Source: Planctomycetota bacterium (GTDB taxonomy: Bacteria > Planctomycetota > Brocadiia > JAJRTI01). Taken from it: a DNA stretch of 6,741 nucleotides. Where the stretch lies: contig JAJRTI010000295.1 in the NCBI GenBank assembly GCA_024278415.1, positions 1 to 6,741 of the forward strand, in the 5' to 3' direction. Shown here piece after piece: positions 1 through 5,534 of the stretch. A program made the position numbers and the translations under genes. Below the pieces are notes generated by a model. The model was given only the letters and a program-made list of their open reading frames with translations. It had not been told where the DNA came from and ran no database searches. Numbering within the stretch: position 1 is the first letter of the stretch; every line of letters starts with the position of its first letter.

Positions 1-441
1 GCGAAGGTGCTCCACGTGCGCCGGCCCGACGAGAAGCCGGCCGATGGCGCGACGTGGAACTTCCCCGCGTGCCGGCAGGGCACGCTCACCCTCCGCATCA
101 TGCTGAACCCAGGCGGCGCCGGCGGAAGCCTCGCACTCACCGACCGCATGTTCGAGCCCTGCGACGACAACGGCGAGCGGCTCGCGGCGTTCGTGTTCCC
201 CATGCCTGGCGATGGCACGCGGCTCGCCGCGGGCGAGTGGCACACGGTCGAGTGGCGATGGAATCTCTCGCAGCGCACGTGCCGCGTGCTCGTGGACGGC
301 GCGGACGCTGGGCGGCTCCAGCAGAGGCACGACGCTCCCCACGGCCTCTCTTACCTGCGCTTGCGGTCCACGGCAAAGGGTGTCGACCGCGCGGGGTTCT
401 TCGTGGAGTCCGCTGCCGTGGTCGCCGGCCCACAGGACTAA
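1..441 (+). CDS. LamG/concanavalin-like domain protein, C-terminal fragment (sialidase-type tail)
   Basis: The reading frame is open from the first base and ends at TAA 439-441, so only the last 146 residues are present; the GTG at base 7 is internal rather than a real start. The segment reads as a beta-rich jelly-roll: a run like TLTLRIMLNPGGAGGSLALTD, then GEWHTVEWRWNLSQRTCRVLVDG, then GLSYLRLRSTAKGVDRAGFF. The pattern 'GEWHxVxxxWxL...CxVxVDG...GLSYLRLRS...D.AGF' is what I know from LamG-like (concanavalin A-like) domains at the C-terminus of bacterial sialidase/BNR-repeat or other carbohydrate-active exported proteins. The catalytic part would lie left of the window, so substrate and enzyme class cannot be read here. 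Its end is about 30 bp before the promoter of the next operon. I am fairly sure of the fold, not of the sialidase assignment. Confidence 0.7.
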   Translation, partial: AKVLHVRRPDEKPADGATWNFPACRQGTLTLRIMLNPGGAGGSLALTDRMFEPCDDNGERLAAFVFPMPGDGTRLAAGEWHTVEWRWNLSQRTCRVLVDGADAGRLQQRHDAPHGLSYLRLRSTAKGVDRAGFFVESAAVVAGPQD

Positions 442-470
442 TCGTTTGGCTGTCTCTGTGGCCGGAGTGC

Positions 471-499
471 TTGACGTTGGGCGCTCGCAGAGGTATGCT
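471..499 (+). promoter_or_regulatory. Sigma70-type promoter of the MntA/HepT operon
   Basis: TTGACG at 471-476 (5 of 6 to the -35 consensus) is separated by exactly 17 bases from TATGCT at 494-499 (4 of 6 to the -10 consensus). The predicted transcription start near 505-506 leaves almost no leader before ATG 509 but a normal 5' leader before GTG 539, which supports GTG 539 as the translation start of the antitoxin. Read by eye only. Confidence 0.6.
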
Positions 500-527
500 C
501 GGAGTGCAATGGATGGTAGTGCACGCT

Positions 528-533
528 GGAGAG
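528..533 (+). promoter_or_regulatory. Ribosome binding site for the MntA-like gene (decides GTG start)
   Basis: GGAGAG at 528-533 lies 5 bases before GTG 539-541. The competing in-frame ATG at 509 has only GGAG (501-504) at a 4-base spacing and sits almost on the predicted transcription start. Confidence 0.5.
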
Positions 534-538
534 AAACA

Positions 539-856
539 GTGGCAGCAAGCGTCCAAACAAGAGAGCAAATCGCGGCAGTCCTTCTGCGGAACCGCGAGCG
601 GATTCGGGCGCTTGGCGTGAAGCGTCTTGGGCTATTTGGGTAGTTTGTGCGCGGGGACCAGACTCCGGACAGCGACGTGGATCTTTTGGTGGAGTTCGAG
701 GCGGGGCAGAAGAGTTTCGACCACTTCATGGCGCTGTCGGCCCTGCTGGAGGAAGTACTGCGGCGCCGCGTCGAACTCGTTACGACGGAGGGGCTGAGCC
801 CTCATCTCGCGCGACACATCTTGAAGGAAGTGGAGTATGTCGCGCTCGCCGCTTGA
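539..856 (+). pseudogene. mntA: MntA-like minimal nucleotidyltransferase antitoxin, interrupted by in-frame TAG
   Basis: MNT-family antitoxins transfer AMP onto a tyrosine of their partner HEPN toxin and so silence it. Reading one frame from GTG 539 gives TREQIAAVLLRNRERIRALG, then VKRLGLFG, then a TAG at 641-643, then FVRGDQTPDSDVDLLVEFE and a normal C-terminus to TGA 854-856. The family motif is GSX10DXD. Here the Gly is present (638-640), TAG replaces the Ser, exactly ten codons follow, and then Asp-Val-Asp (674-682). A third acidic residue is present in RVELVT. The frame is intact on both sides, so this is a point change (for example TCG to TAG) rather than a frameshift. A GTG at 647, two codons after the stop, could restart translation and give a 69-residue C-terminal piece with DXD but no GS. 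It overlaps the toxin gene by 20 bp, the usual coupled arrangement. Readthrough or a sequencing error are alternatives. Family assignment is strong. Confidence 0.85.
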
Positions 857-1184
857 GTACTTACGCCACATGCTGGACGAGGCGCTGTTCCTCCAGTGTC
901 ATGCAGTAGGCGCTGATCGGGAGGGCTTCCTGCGCGACGAGATTGCCAAGCGAGCGTTCGCCCGGAGCATCGAGATCATTGGTGAGGCCGCGAAGCAGAT
1001 CCCTGAGGAGTTTAGGCGCACCTACCCGGAGGTCGAGTGGCGCGCCATGGCCGGCATGCGGGACAAGGTCATACACCACTACTTTGGGGTAGATTACGAA
1101 ATCGTTTGGGATGTAGCCGTCAGCAAAGCGCCGGTCCTCGCCCAGCAGCTCGAACGCATCTTGCAGATCGAGCATGGTGCATAG
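837..1184 (+). CDS. hepT: HepT-like HEPN-domain ribonuclease toxin (DUF86)
   Basis: The 115-residue product is an all-helical HEPN protein of the DUF86/HepT group, RNases that act as the toxin of MNT/HEPN pairs. The signature RX4HXY is complete: Arg75, DKVI, His80, His81, Tyr82, followed by the typical FGVDYEIVW. Arg and His are the predicted catalytic residues, and the Tyr is the site that MNT partners AMPylate. Earlier helices also match the family ([17 protein letters not shown] at about 41-56, then [14 protein letters not shown]). ATG 837 is chosen because AAGGAAG at 824-830 lies 6 bases upstream and the resulting length is normal for the family. It starts inside the antitoxin gene, so it is probably translationally coupled to it, and ends with TAG. 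All key residues are present, so the toxin should be active even though the upstream antitoxin frame is broken. Confidence 0.9.
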   Translation: MSRSPLEYLRHMLDEALFLQCHAVGADREGFLRDEIAKRAFARSIEIIGEAAKQIPEEFRRTYPEVEWRAMAGMRDKVIHHYFGVDYEIVWDVAVSKAPVLAQQLERILQIEHGA

Positions 1185-1206
1185 GGTTGCTGTTATGGCC
1201 GCGCCT

Positions 1207-1227
1207 TGATCTCTCGCCGCGAGATCA
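1207..1227 (+). other. Perfect 7-bp inverted repeat downstream of hepT
   Basis: TGATCTC (1207-1213) and GAGATCA (1221-1227) are exact reverse complements around a 7-base spacer, 22 bases after the hepT stop and 80 bases before the next gene. There is no T-run after it, so it is a weak candidate terminator. It could equally be an operator for the oxidoreductase gene. Confidence 0.3.
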
Positions 1228-1306
1228 GCACAATTGCGCGCGTCCTGCCGCGGCCGCGATGTGCTTTCGTCACCGAGACCGCGGCGTCGCATTCTGGAGC
1301 CCCATC

Positions 1307-2461
1307 ATGCCCAACATGCCCCTCCGCATCGGACTCATCGGAGTCGAGCACCGCGCCCTGATGGCCAGCAACTGGCAAGACGATCCCCGCGCCGAGGTCG
1401 TCGCCGGTTGTGACATCGACGACGAGTTCCTCGACCGCTTCAAGGAAAAGTACAAGGACACCGTCGCGTTCACGTGCCACGACTACCGCGACCTCGTGGC
1501 CCGTGACGACGTTGACGCGGTGGGCGTGTTCACGCGCGACAACCTGCACGCGGAGCACGCGATCGCCGCGCTCGAAGCCGGCAAGCACGTGTTCTGCGAG
1601 AAGCCCATGGCCATCACCACCGAGGACTGCGACCGCATGCTCGAAGCCTGGCAGCGCGCGGGCACGCGCTTCATGGTGGGCATGAACATGCGGTACACGG
1701 ACAGCTTTCTTGCGCTCAAGGACGTGCTCGACTCCGGCCAGATCGGCGAGGTGAAGGCCGTGTGGGTGCGCCACTTCGTCGGGTTCGGAGGCTACGCCTA
1801 CTTCCACGACTACCGCGCCAACCGCCAGGGCTCGACCGGGCTCCTGCTCCAGAAAGCGAGCCACGACATCGACATGATCCACTTCCTCACAGGCCGTTAC
1901 ACCAAGCGTGTGACGGCCATGGGCGCGCTCGATTTCTTCGGCGGCGACAAGCCGAACGACCTGGTGTGCGAGGACTGCGGCGAGAAGGACACTTGCACCG
2001 AGTTCAGCACGCGCGAGAAGAAGACCATGTGTTGCTTCCGGCAGGAGGTGGACGTGGAGGACCACAGCATGGTGCTCATGGACTTGGGCGACGTGCGCGC
2101 GTCGTACGTCCAGTGCCACTACGCGACCGAGACGAACCGCAACTACCTGTTTATTGGCACGAAGGGCAAGGCCGAATTGTCGGGCAACGAGATCACGATC
2201 ACGACGCAGCGCGCGAACAGCACCAAGGCGCGGGCGGACTCGCGCTTCGCGACCGCGACCATACAAGTCGGCAAGGCCCAAGGCGGCCACGGAGGTGCGG
2301 ACCCGCGCATCTGCCGGCAGTTCGTCGACCACGTGCTCGACGCCGCGCCGACCGTGGCCACCCCCCAAGGCGGGCGCATGGCCGTCGCGGTCGGCTGCGC
2401 GGCCACGTATTCGATTCGGAATGGGAACGTGCCGGTGGAGATCACGCCCTGTCCGGTATGA
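1307..2461 (+). CDS. Gfo/Idh/MocA-family NAD(P)-dependent oxidoreductase with Cys-rich insert
   Basis: The 384-residue product has the two-domain layout of the Gfo/Idh/MocA family, which oxidises or reduces sugar and inositol-type substrates with a bound nicotinamide cofactor. Residues 6-17 (LRIGLIGVEHRA) are the first Rossmann strand and a degenerate glycine loop; VVAGCDID (31-38) ends strand 2; AVGVFTRDNLHAEHAIAALE (71-90) and HVFCEKP (94-100) hold the family EKP motif. QKASHDIDMIHFLTG (182-196) carries the conserved Asp/His catalytic region. Between about 215 and 245 lies an insert with five cysteines (Cys221, Cys224, Cys230, Cys242, Cys243), possibly a metal site. ATG 1307 is chosen because GGAG at 1296-1299 is 7 bases upstream and the product begins right at the Rossmann strand. 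The open frame continues upstream but that part is not protein-like for this family. There is no signal peptide, so the product is cytoplasmic. The substrate cannot be told. Confidence 0.9.
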   Translation: MPNMPLRIGLIGVEHRALMASNWQDDPRAEVVAGCDIDDEFLDRFKEKYKDTVAFTCHDYRDLVARDDVDAVGVFTRDNLHAEHAIAALEAGKHVFCEKPMAITTEDCDRMLEAWQRAGTRFMVGMNMRYTDSFLALKDVLDSGQIGEVKAVWVRHFVGFGGYAYFHDYRANRQGSTGLLLQKASHDIDMIHFLTGRYTKRVTAMGALDFFGGDKPNDLVCEDCGEKDTCTEFSTREKKTMCCFRQEVDVEDHSMVLMDLGDVRASYVQCHYATETNRNYLFIGTKGKAELSGNEITITTQRANSTKARADSRFATATIQVGKAQGGHGGADPRICRQFVDHVLDAAPTVATPQGGRMAVAVGCAATYSIRNGNVPVEITPCPV

Positions 2462-2608
2462 GTGCGCGCCGCCGGCGGGCTCTTGCGCCGCGCGCGCGGG
2501 GCTGTTAGTGGTCTTGTAGCGTTCCATGCTTTAGCCGGGTGCTTCTCTAAGCGTTGTCGCGCTGGAAGCCGCCAAATGGCTTTTCTTCAGATCTGCCGGC
2601 TTCACGGC

Positions 2609-2614
2609 AGGAGG
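2609..2614 (+). promoter_or_regulatory. Strong Shine-Dalgarno of the thioredoxin-like gene
   Basis: AGGAGG, a full match to the consensus, ends 6 bases before ATG 2621. This fixes the start even though the frame stays open back to 2462. Confidence 0.75.
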
Positions 2615-2620
2615 TGCAAG

Positions 2621-3103
2621 ATGCGATATTTACTGATACCCATGCTCTTATCTGGCCTTCTCTATGCGGCGGAGTCCGGAACTCAGCCCAAGACAGTCTA
2701 TGGCCTAGATGGCAAATGGGTCACGGACTACAAACGGGCCCTGGCGTCGGCCAAGGCCAACGACAAGCTGATCCTTGCCAACTTCACCGGCAGCGACTGG
2801 TGCCCTTGGTGCATGAAGCTGAAGGAGGAAGTGTTCAGCGACTCGGAGTTCGAGGCGTGGGCGAAGGGACGCGTGGTTCTCCTGGAGGTGGACTATCCGA
2901 GAAGGAAGCCTCAGAGCGAAAGCCTCAAGGCCCAGAATCGAGAGCTTGCCACGAAATACAAGATCGGTGGATTTCCCACCGTTCTGGTGATCGACAAGGG
3001 CGAGAAGGTGCTACGTCAGTGGGGCTACTACCCGGGCGGTTTCGAGAAGTGGGTGGATGGCATGGTCAAAGGCGGACCAGGCTTGGAGTCGCTGAAGCGC
3101 TAG
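2621..3103 (+). CDS. Exported thioredoxin-fold protein with CPWC active site
   Basis: The product has 160 residues. Residues 1-17 form a short signal peptide (Arg2, then a hydrophobic run, with likely cleavage after the Ala-Ala at 16-17). The rest is a thioredoxin fold: KLILANFTGSDWCPWCMKL (49-67) with the redox pair Cys61 and Cys64, RVVLLEVDYP (84-93), and the cis-proline loop GGFPT (116-120) before VLVIDKGEK. The sequence style (FTGSDWCxWC, KYKIGGFPTVLVID) matches thioredoxin_7/DsbD-gamma-like thiol-disulfide proteins that act outside the cytoplasm. Redox role or partner is inferred only from the motif. It has its own strong ribosome site and a 159-base gap from the oxidoreductase gene, so it is probably separately transcribed. 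It ends with two consecutive TAG codons (3101-3106). Codon use is visibly less GC-biased than that of the oxidoreductase before it. Confidence 0.88.
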   Translation: MRYLLIPMLLSGLLYAAESGTQPKTVYGLDGKWVTDYKRALASAKANDKLILANFTGSDWCPWCMKLKEEVFSDSEFEAWAKGRVVLLEVDYPRRKPQSESLKAQNRELATKYKIGGFPTVLVIDKGEKVLRQWGYYPGGFEKWVDGMVKGGPGLESLKR

Positions 3104-3174
3104 TAGCGCTTGGACCACTGTGGCCTGCGACAGCGACAGGATCGCATCGTCTCCAGGCAGCGGATGCCGCTGAG

Positions 3175-3201
3175 CCCCCGCATGCGCCCAGCATGCGGGG
3201 G
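3175..3201 (+). terminator. Perfect 11-bp hairpin downstream of the thioredoxin-like gene
   Basis: CCCCCGCATGC (3175-3185) and GCATGCGGGGG (3191-3201) are exact reverse complements around the loop GCCCA, followed by TCTT. It begins 72 bases after the stop of the thioredoxin-like gene. The stem is strong but the U-tract is poor, so an intrinsic terminator is plausible but not certain. It is also the first unit of a repeat family that recurs at 3212 and 3252. Confidence 0.5.
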
Positions 3202-3291
3202 TCTTGCGGACGTAGCCGCGTGCGGCAGCATGGGGGGGAGGGCATGGGCATGTAGCCGCATGCGCCTGCATGCGGGATTCTGGCGGATTCG
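3175..3291. repeat. Three tandem ~40-bp palindromic (REP-like) units
   Basis: Units begin at about 3175, 3212 and 3252. Units 2 and 3 both open with GTAGCCGCRTGCG (3212-3224, 3252-3264), 40 bases apart. Unit 3 forms CCGCATGC / GCATGCGG (3256-3263, 3268-3275) around GCCT. Unit 1 forms the 11-bp hairpin with the same core. Units 1 and 3 remain alike past the hairpin (TCTTGCGGA at 3202-3210 against TTCTGGCGGA in unit 3). Unit 2 has lost perfect pairing. GTAG directly before a palindrome resembles REP elements mobilised by RAYT transposases, but here the copies point the same way. Confidence 0.65.
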
Positions 3292-3438
3292 AAGTCTTCT
3301 TGCGTTCGCCTCGTCGTTCGCGGTGCGGCGGACGGATGGGAGCAAGAGTTGTGGTAGGGGAGCATCGTCAGAAGGAGGGGAGGCAAAAGTCTTGGGGCTC
3401 GGAGAAGGCAGTCGCGTGAATCTTGCCGCGACAACGGG

Positions 3439-3444
3439 TAGAAT
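3439..3444 (+). promoter_or_regulatory. Possible -10 box upstream of the SGNH gene
   Basis: TAGAAT (5 of 6 to TATAAT) lies 125 bases before the chosen TTG start. No good -35 is found 16-18 bases upstream (GTGAAT at 3416-3421 is poor), so this is weak. Confidence 0.25.
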
Positions 3445-3553
3445 CCCGCCTTACGATCAGGGAATACGAAGTCGGATGCTTCGCGGCCGAGCCTGGAACG
3501 CGAGGCGAAAACCGCCGCAGGCGGACCCCTCGTGTCCCCGAGCAAGCACTGAC

Positions 3554-3559
3554 AAGGAG
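3554..3559 (+). promoter_or_regulatory. Ribosome binding site deciding the TTG start of the SGNH gene
   Basis: AAGGAG at 3554-3559 is followed after 9 bases by TTG 3569-3571, which is at once followed by a hydrophobic export signal. The only nearby in-frame alternative, ATG 3476, lacks a clear ribosome site and would put a charged 31-residue extension before the signal. Confidence 0.6.
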
Positions 3560-3568
3560 CCTACCCCG

Positions 3569-4828
3569 TTGACGCACACCACACTCTTCGCCCTCCTCGC
3601 CCTGTCTGCATGTGTCTCCGCGTTCGCCCTGGACGTGACGGTCGCGCCCGCTGAAATCGTGGAGGTGAAGGGCGAGAAGCTGCGCTTGGCCGCGGCCGCG
3701 CCGCATAGTTGGAGCCGCGGCACGAAGCTCAAGCAGCTCCAGCACCTCGGCCCGGGCCGCGGCGTGCCGGCCAACGGCGCGATCGACCCTGACAGCGTCG
3801 TCGTGCGCCAGGGCGGCCGCGTACTCGTGCGCGGCAAGGACTACCTGCTCGATCCAGTGTGGGGCTCCCTTGGCATCGGCCCAGACCCGTCCGTGACGAC
3901 CCGCGACTTGCTCACGGTCGACTACCGCTTCTCCCTGCTCCGCGTGGACTCGCTCGTGCGCTCCGCGGACGGCCAGGAGGTCGTGCGCCAAGGCAAGAGC
4001 CGCCTCTTCGCGCCCGAGCCGCCGGCGCTCAAGCCGGGCGAGACGCGCATCGCCAACATTTTCGCCGACTACTTCTGCGACGGCTCGAACGCCGACGTCT
4101 TCCCCATCACCGAGACCCCGGACCAGGCGGAGACCGCGACAACGGCCGGCCGCATCCCCAAGACCTTGGCCAAGATCAAGGCCGGCGGCCCGGTCCGAAT
4201 CGCCTGCTGGGGCGACAGCGTCACCACCGGCGGCGATGCGAGCGACCGCAGCCGCACCGCGTACGTGGCCGTATTCCGCAGCCGGCTCAAGGCCAAGTTC
4301 CCCGACGCGGACATCACGGTCAAGACCATCGCGGTGGGCGGGTCGAACTCGCGGTTGTGGCTCTACCCGGAAAAGTACAAAGACTCGGAAAACCCGCGCA
4401 TGCAGTGGTTCGTGAAGCAGTGCCGGTGGGATCTCATCGAGCAGTTCAAGCCGGACCTGGTGACCCTCGAGTTCGTGAACGACGCCGGGCTCGCGAACAA
4501 GCAGGTCTTCGACCCGGTGTATAATGACATTCTCAAGCGCATCACCGGCTTGGGTGCGGAGATCATCTTGATCACCCCGCACTTCACCATGCCGGGCATG
4601 ATGGGTTTCAAGAACGTGCGCGAGCCGGAGAAGCGGGGCTACGTCGCACAGTTGCGCCGCTTTGCCGAAGAGCACCACCTCGCGCTCGCGGACGCATCCG
4701 CGCGCTGGGGCCATCTGTGGAAGGAAGGCCTGCCCTACGTCACGCTCCTGCGCAACGGCATCAACCACCCCGACGACCGCGGCCACGCGATCTTCGCGGA
4801 CGAGTTGATGAAATGCTTCGCGGAGTAG
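3569..4828 (+). CDS. Exported SGNH/GDSL-hydrolase esterase
   Basis: The 419-residue product starts with a hydrophobic signal (about 5-20). This contains LSAC (12-15), which fits a lipobox, and also AFA (18-20), which fits ordinary cleavage, so a lipoprotein or a secreted protein are both possible. Residues 21-205 form a beta-rich N-terminal region with a repeated-strand look (VVVRQGGRVLVRGKDYLLD and similar) of unknown job. The SGNH hydrolase follows: block I RIACWGDSVTTGG with the nucleophile Ser217, block II VGGSNS around Gly257-258, block III EFVNDAG with Asn304, and block V INHPDDRGH with Asp403 and His406. All four catalytic blocks are therefore present. The family deacylates sugars or lipids; the usual role of exported members with such N-terminal regions is de-esterifying polysaccharides, which I infer but cannot show here. 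It ends in TAG and faces the convergent TA locus 42 bp away. Confidence 0.87.
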   Translation: MTHTTLFALLALSACVSAFALDVTVAPAEIVEVKGEKLRLAAAAPHSWSRGTKLKQLQHLGPGRGVPANGAIDPDSVVVRQGGRVLVRGKDYLLDPVWGSLGIGPDPSVTTRDLLTVDYRFSLLRVDSLVRSADGQEVVRQGKSRLFAPEPPALKPGETRIANIFADYFCDGSNADVFPITETPDQAETATTAGRIPKTLAKIKAGGPVRIACWGDSVTTGGDASDRSRTAYVAVFRSRLKAKFPDADITVKTIAVGGSNSRLWLYPEKYKDSENPRMQWFVKQCRWDLIEQFKPDLVTLEFVNDAGLANKQVFDPVYNDILKRITGLGAEIILITPHFTMPGMMGFKNVREPEKRGYVAQLRRFAEEHHLALADASARWGHLWKEGLPYVTLLRNGINHPDDRGHAIFADELMKCFAE

Positions 4829-4870
4829 AGATGAGGGCATAGGCAAAAAGGCGGCGCGCCCCTCGGCCGA

Positions 4871-5215
4871 TCAGAGTGGCAGGTACTCGATTCTGCCCTG
4901 CCACTCCTCGGCCTGCGATGCGGACCAGATTAAGACGAGGCTTTCGGCGACGGCGCGGGTTGGGCGAGATTGAGGCACAAGGAAGAGACCAGCCATGCGT
5001 CGTCCTGAGGCCACGCGCTCCTCCGCGTGGCTCTTCATGGTATTGGCGTCATGGGACACAATGGCCCACCCATGAGCCGCGGCGAAGTCGAGGACACCCT
5101 GATCAGTCGATCCCGACAGACCCAACTCCACCACTGACGTGATTTCGATTGACGGCTCTATGCGCTGCACTGCGCGCACGATCTCCCGACGCAGGTCTTC
5201 ATCCGCTAGAACACA
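4871..5215 (-). pseudogene. DUF5615 PIN-like toxin lacking its start codon
   Basis: Read on the minus strand, the frame gives LCVLADEDLRREIVRAV, then a middle part with LGLSGSTDQGVLDFAAAHG and AIVSHDANTM, and ends GRIEYLPL before TGA. This matches DUF5615 PIN-like proteins (M-x-x-LADE at the N-terminus, HD and TM in the middle, EW.G.I.YLPL at the end), the presumed nuclease toxin of DUF433 antitoxin pairs. About 114 residues is the normal family size. The frame is open only back to 5224, where a TGA (5227-5225) stops it, and there is no ATG, GTG or TTG before GTG 5179. Starting at GTG 5179 would give a 102-residue product that lacks the acidic LADED segment, one of the expected active-site parts. 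The palindromic insert begins just where the start codon should be. A rare CTG start (5194) or other use cannot be excluded. Confidence 0.75.
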
Positions 5216-5530
5216 AAGCGGGCTTCACCCGCAACCGAAACGGCACGCGCGGCGCGCCTTTTTGGAGTGCGCCGGCAGAGCCCGCCGCAAGGCGGGCGGC
5301 GACGGCGCTTTTGCTGCATGCGCGCGGCTTGCGCGAATTTGCGTTCTCGTGGGCATGCGCGCACTGCCGAGGAAAAGCGGCGTCAAGCCGCCGCACTCCA
5401 AAGCGCCTCGCCGCGGCCCGTACGCCGCAAACCGAACGCCCGTAACGCCTCGTCCCGATGGCGCGCTGTGCAGAGAGCCTACGCAACTTCTTGTTTTTCG
5501 TCGAGGTTCCGAAAGTCTAAGGCACTAACG
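5216..5530. mobile_element. ~300-bp palindromic insertion splitting the DUF433/DUF5615 operon (ends approximate)
   Basis: In intact loci of this kind the toxin gene overlaps or abuts the antitoxin stop. Here the antitoxin ends in ATGA (ATG at 5538-5536 on the minus strand) but the toxin body resumes only at about 5218. Joining the two sides would read MSAV then LCVLADED, as expected for the toxin N-terminus. The DNA between contains no gene of its own. It is built from a long terminal palindrome (5261-5402), a hairpin GCGGG/CCCGC at 5218-5232, and CCGCAA(A)CCGAA(A)CG-like direct repeats on both flanks (5229-5244 and 5425-5440). The element has no transposase, so it would be non-autonomous. 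I could not find a clean target-site duplication, so the exact ends are uncertain. Confidence 0.5.
5261..5402. repeat. Long imperfect palindrome with 16-bp terminal inverted repeats and internal hairpins
   Basis: TTTGGAGTGCGCCGGC (5261-5276) pairs with GCCGCCGCACTCCAAA (5387-5402), 15 of 16 bases. Inside are GCCCGCC/GGCGGGC (5280-5286, 5291-5297) closed by a GCAA loop, GCGGC/GCCGC (5377-5381, 5387-5391) around GTCAA, and a direct repeat GCATGCGCGC at 5316-5325 and 5353-5362. The architecture is that of a MITE-like or compound intergenic repeat, not of a protein-coding sequence. Confidence 0.7.
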
Positions 5531-5534
5531 GCGC

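Larger units (their letters stand above)
3104..3568. other. 465-bp gene-free stretch before the SGNH gene, with hairpin repeats
   Basis: I see no convincing gene on either strand here. Open frames exist because of the high GC but have no family signature or good ribosome site. It holds a terminator-like hairpin (3175-3201), two further copies of the same repeat (3212-3291), a possible -10 box TAGAAT at 3439-3444 without a good -35, and a small CCGCC/GGCGG hairpin at 3512-3524. Confidence 0.6.

Noticed and set aside
641..643. TAG in mntA as a recoded pyrrolysine or other amino acid
   Set aside because: TAG ends three other genes in the window normally, the position is Ser in the family, and no recoding signal or machinery is visible.
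1193..2527. Long minus-strand open frame opposite the oxidoreductase
   Set aside because: Its sequence is Arg/Ala/Val/His-rich shadow text typical of the reverse strand of a GC-rich gene, while the plus strand has clear Gfo/Idh/MocA motifs.
3175..3291. CRISPR array
   Set aside because: Only three units, the repeats are hairpin-rich and degenerate, spacers are not unique sequences of constant length, and no cas genes are nearby.
3110..3568. Upstream extension of the SGNH reading frame
   Set aside because: It passes through the GCATGC repeat array, has no ribosome site, and would bury the export signal inside the protein.
3368..4846. Long minus-strand open frame opposite the SGNH gene
   Set aside because: Same shadow effect; the plus strand carries the complete SGNH blocks and a fitting start.
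4829..4870. Bidirectional terminator between the convergent SGNH and DUF5615 genes
   Set aside because: Only a short GGCGCGCC palindrome without a loop, with a short A-run before it, is seen; not strong enough to call.
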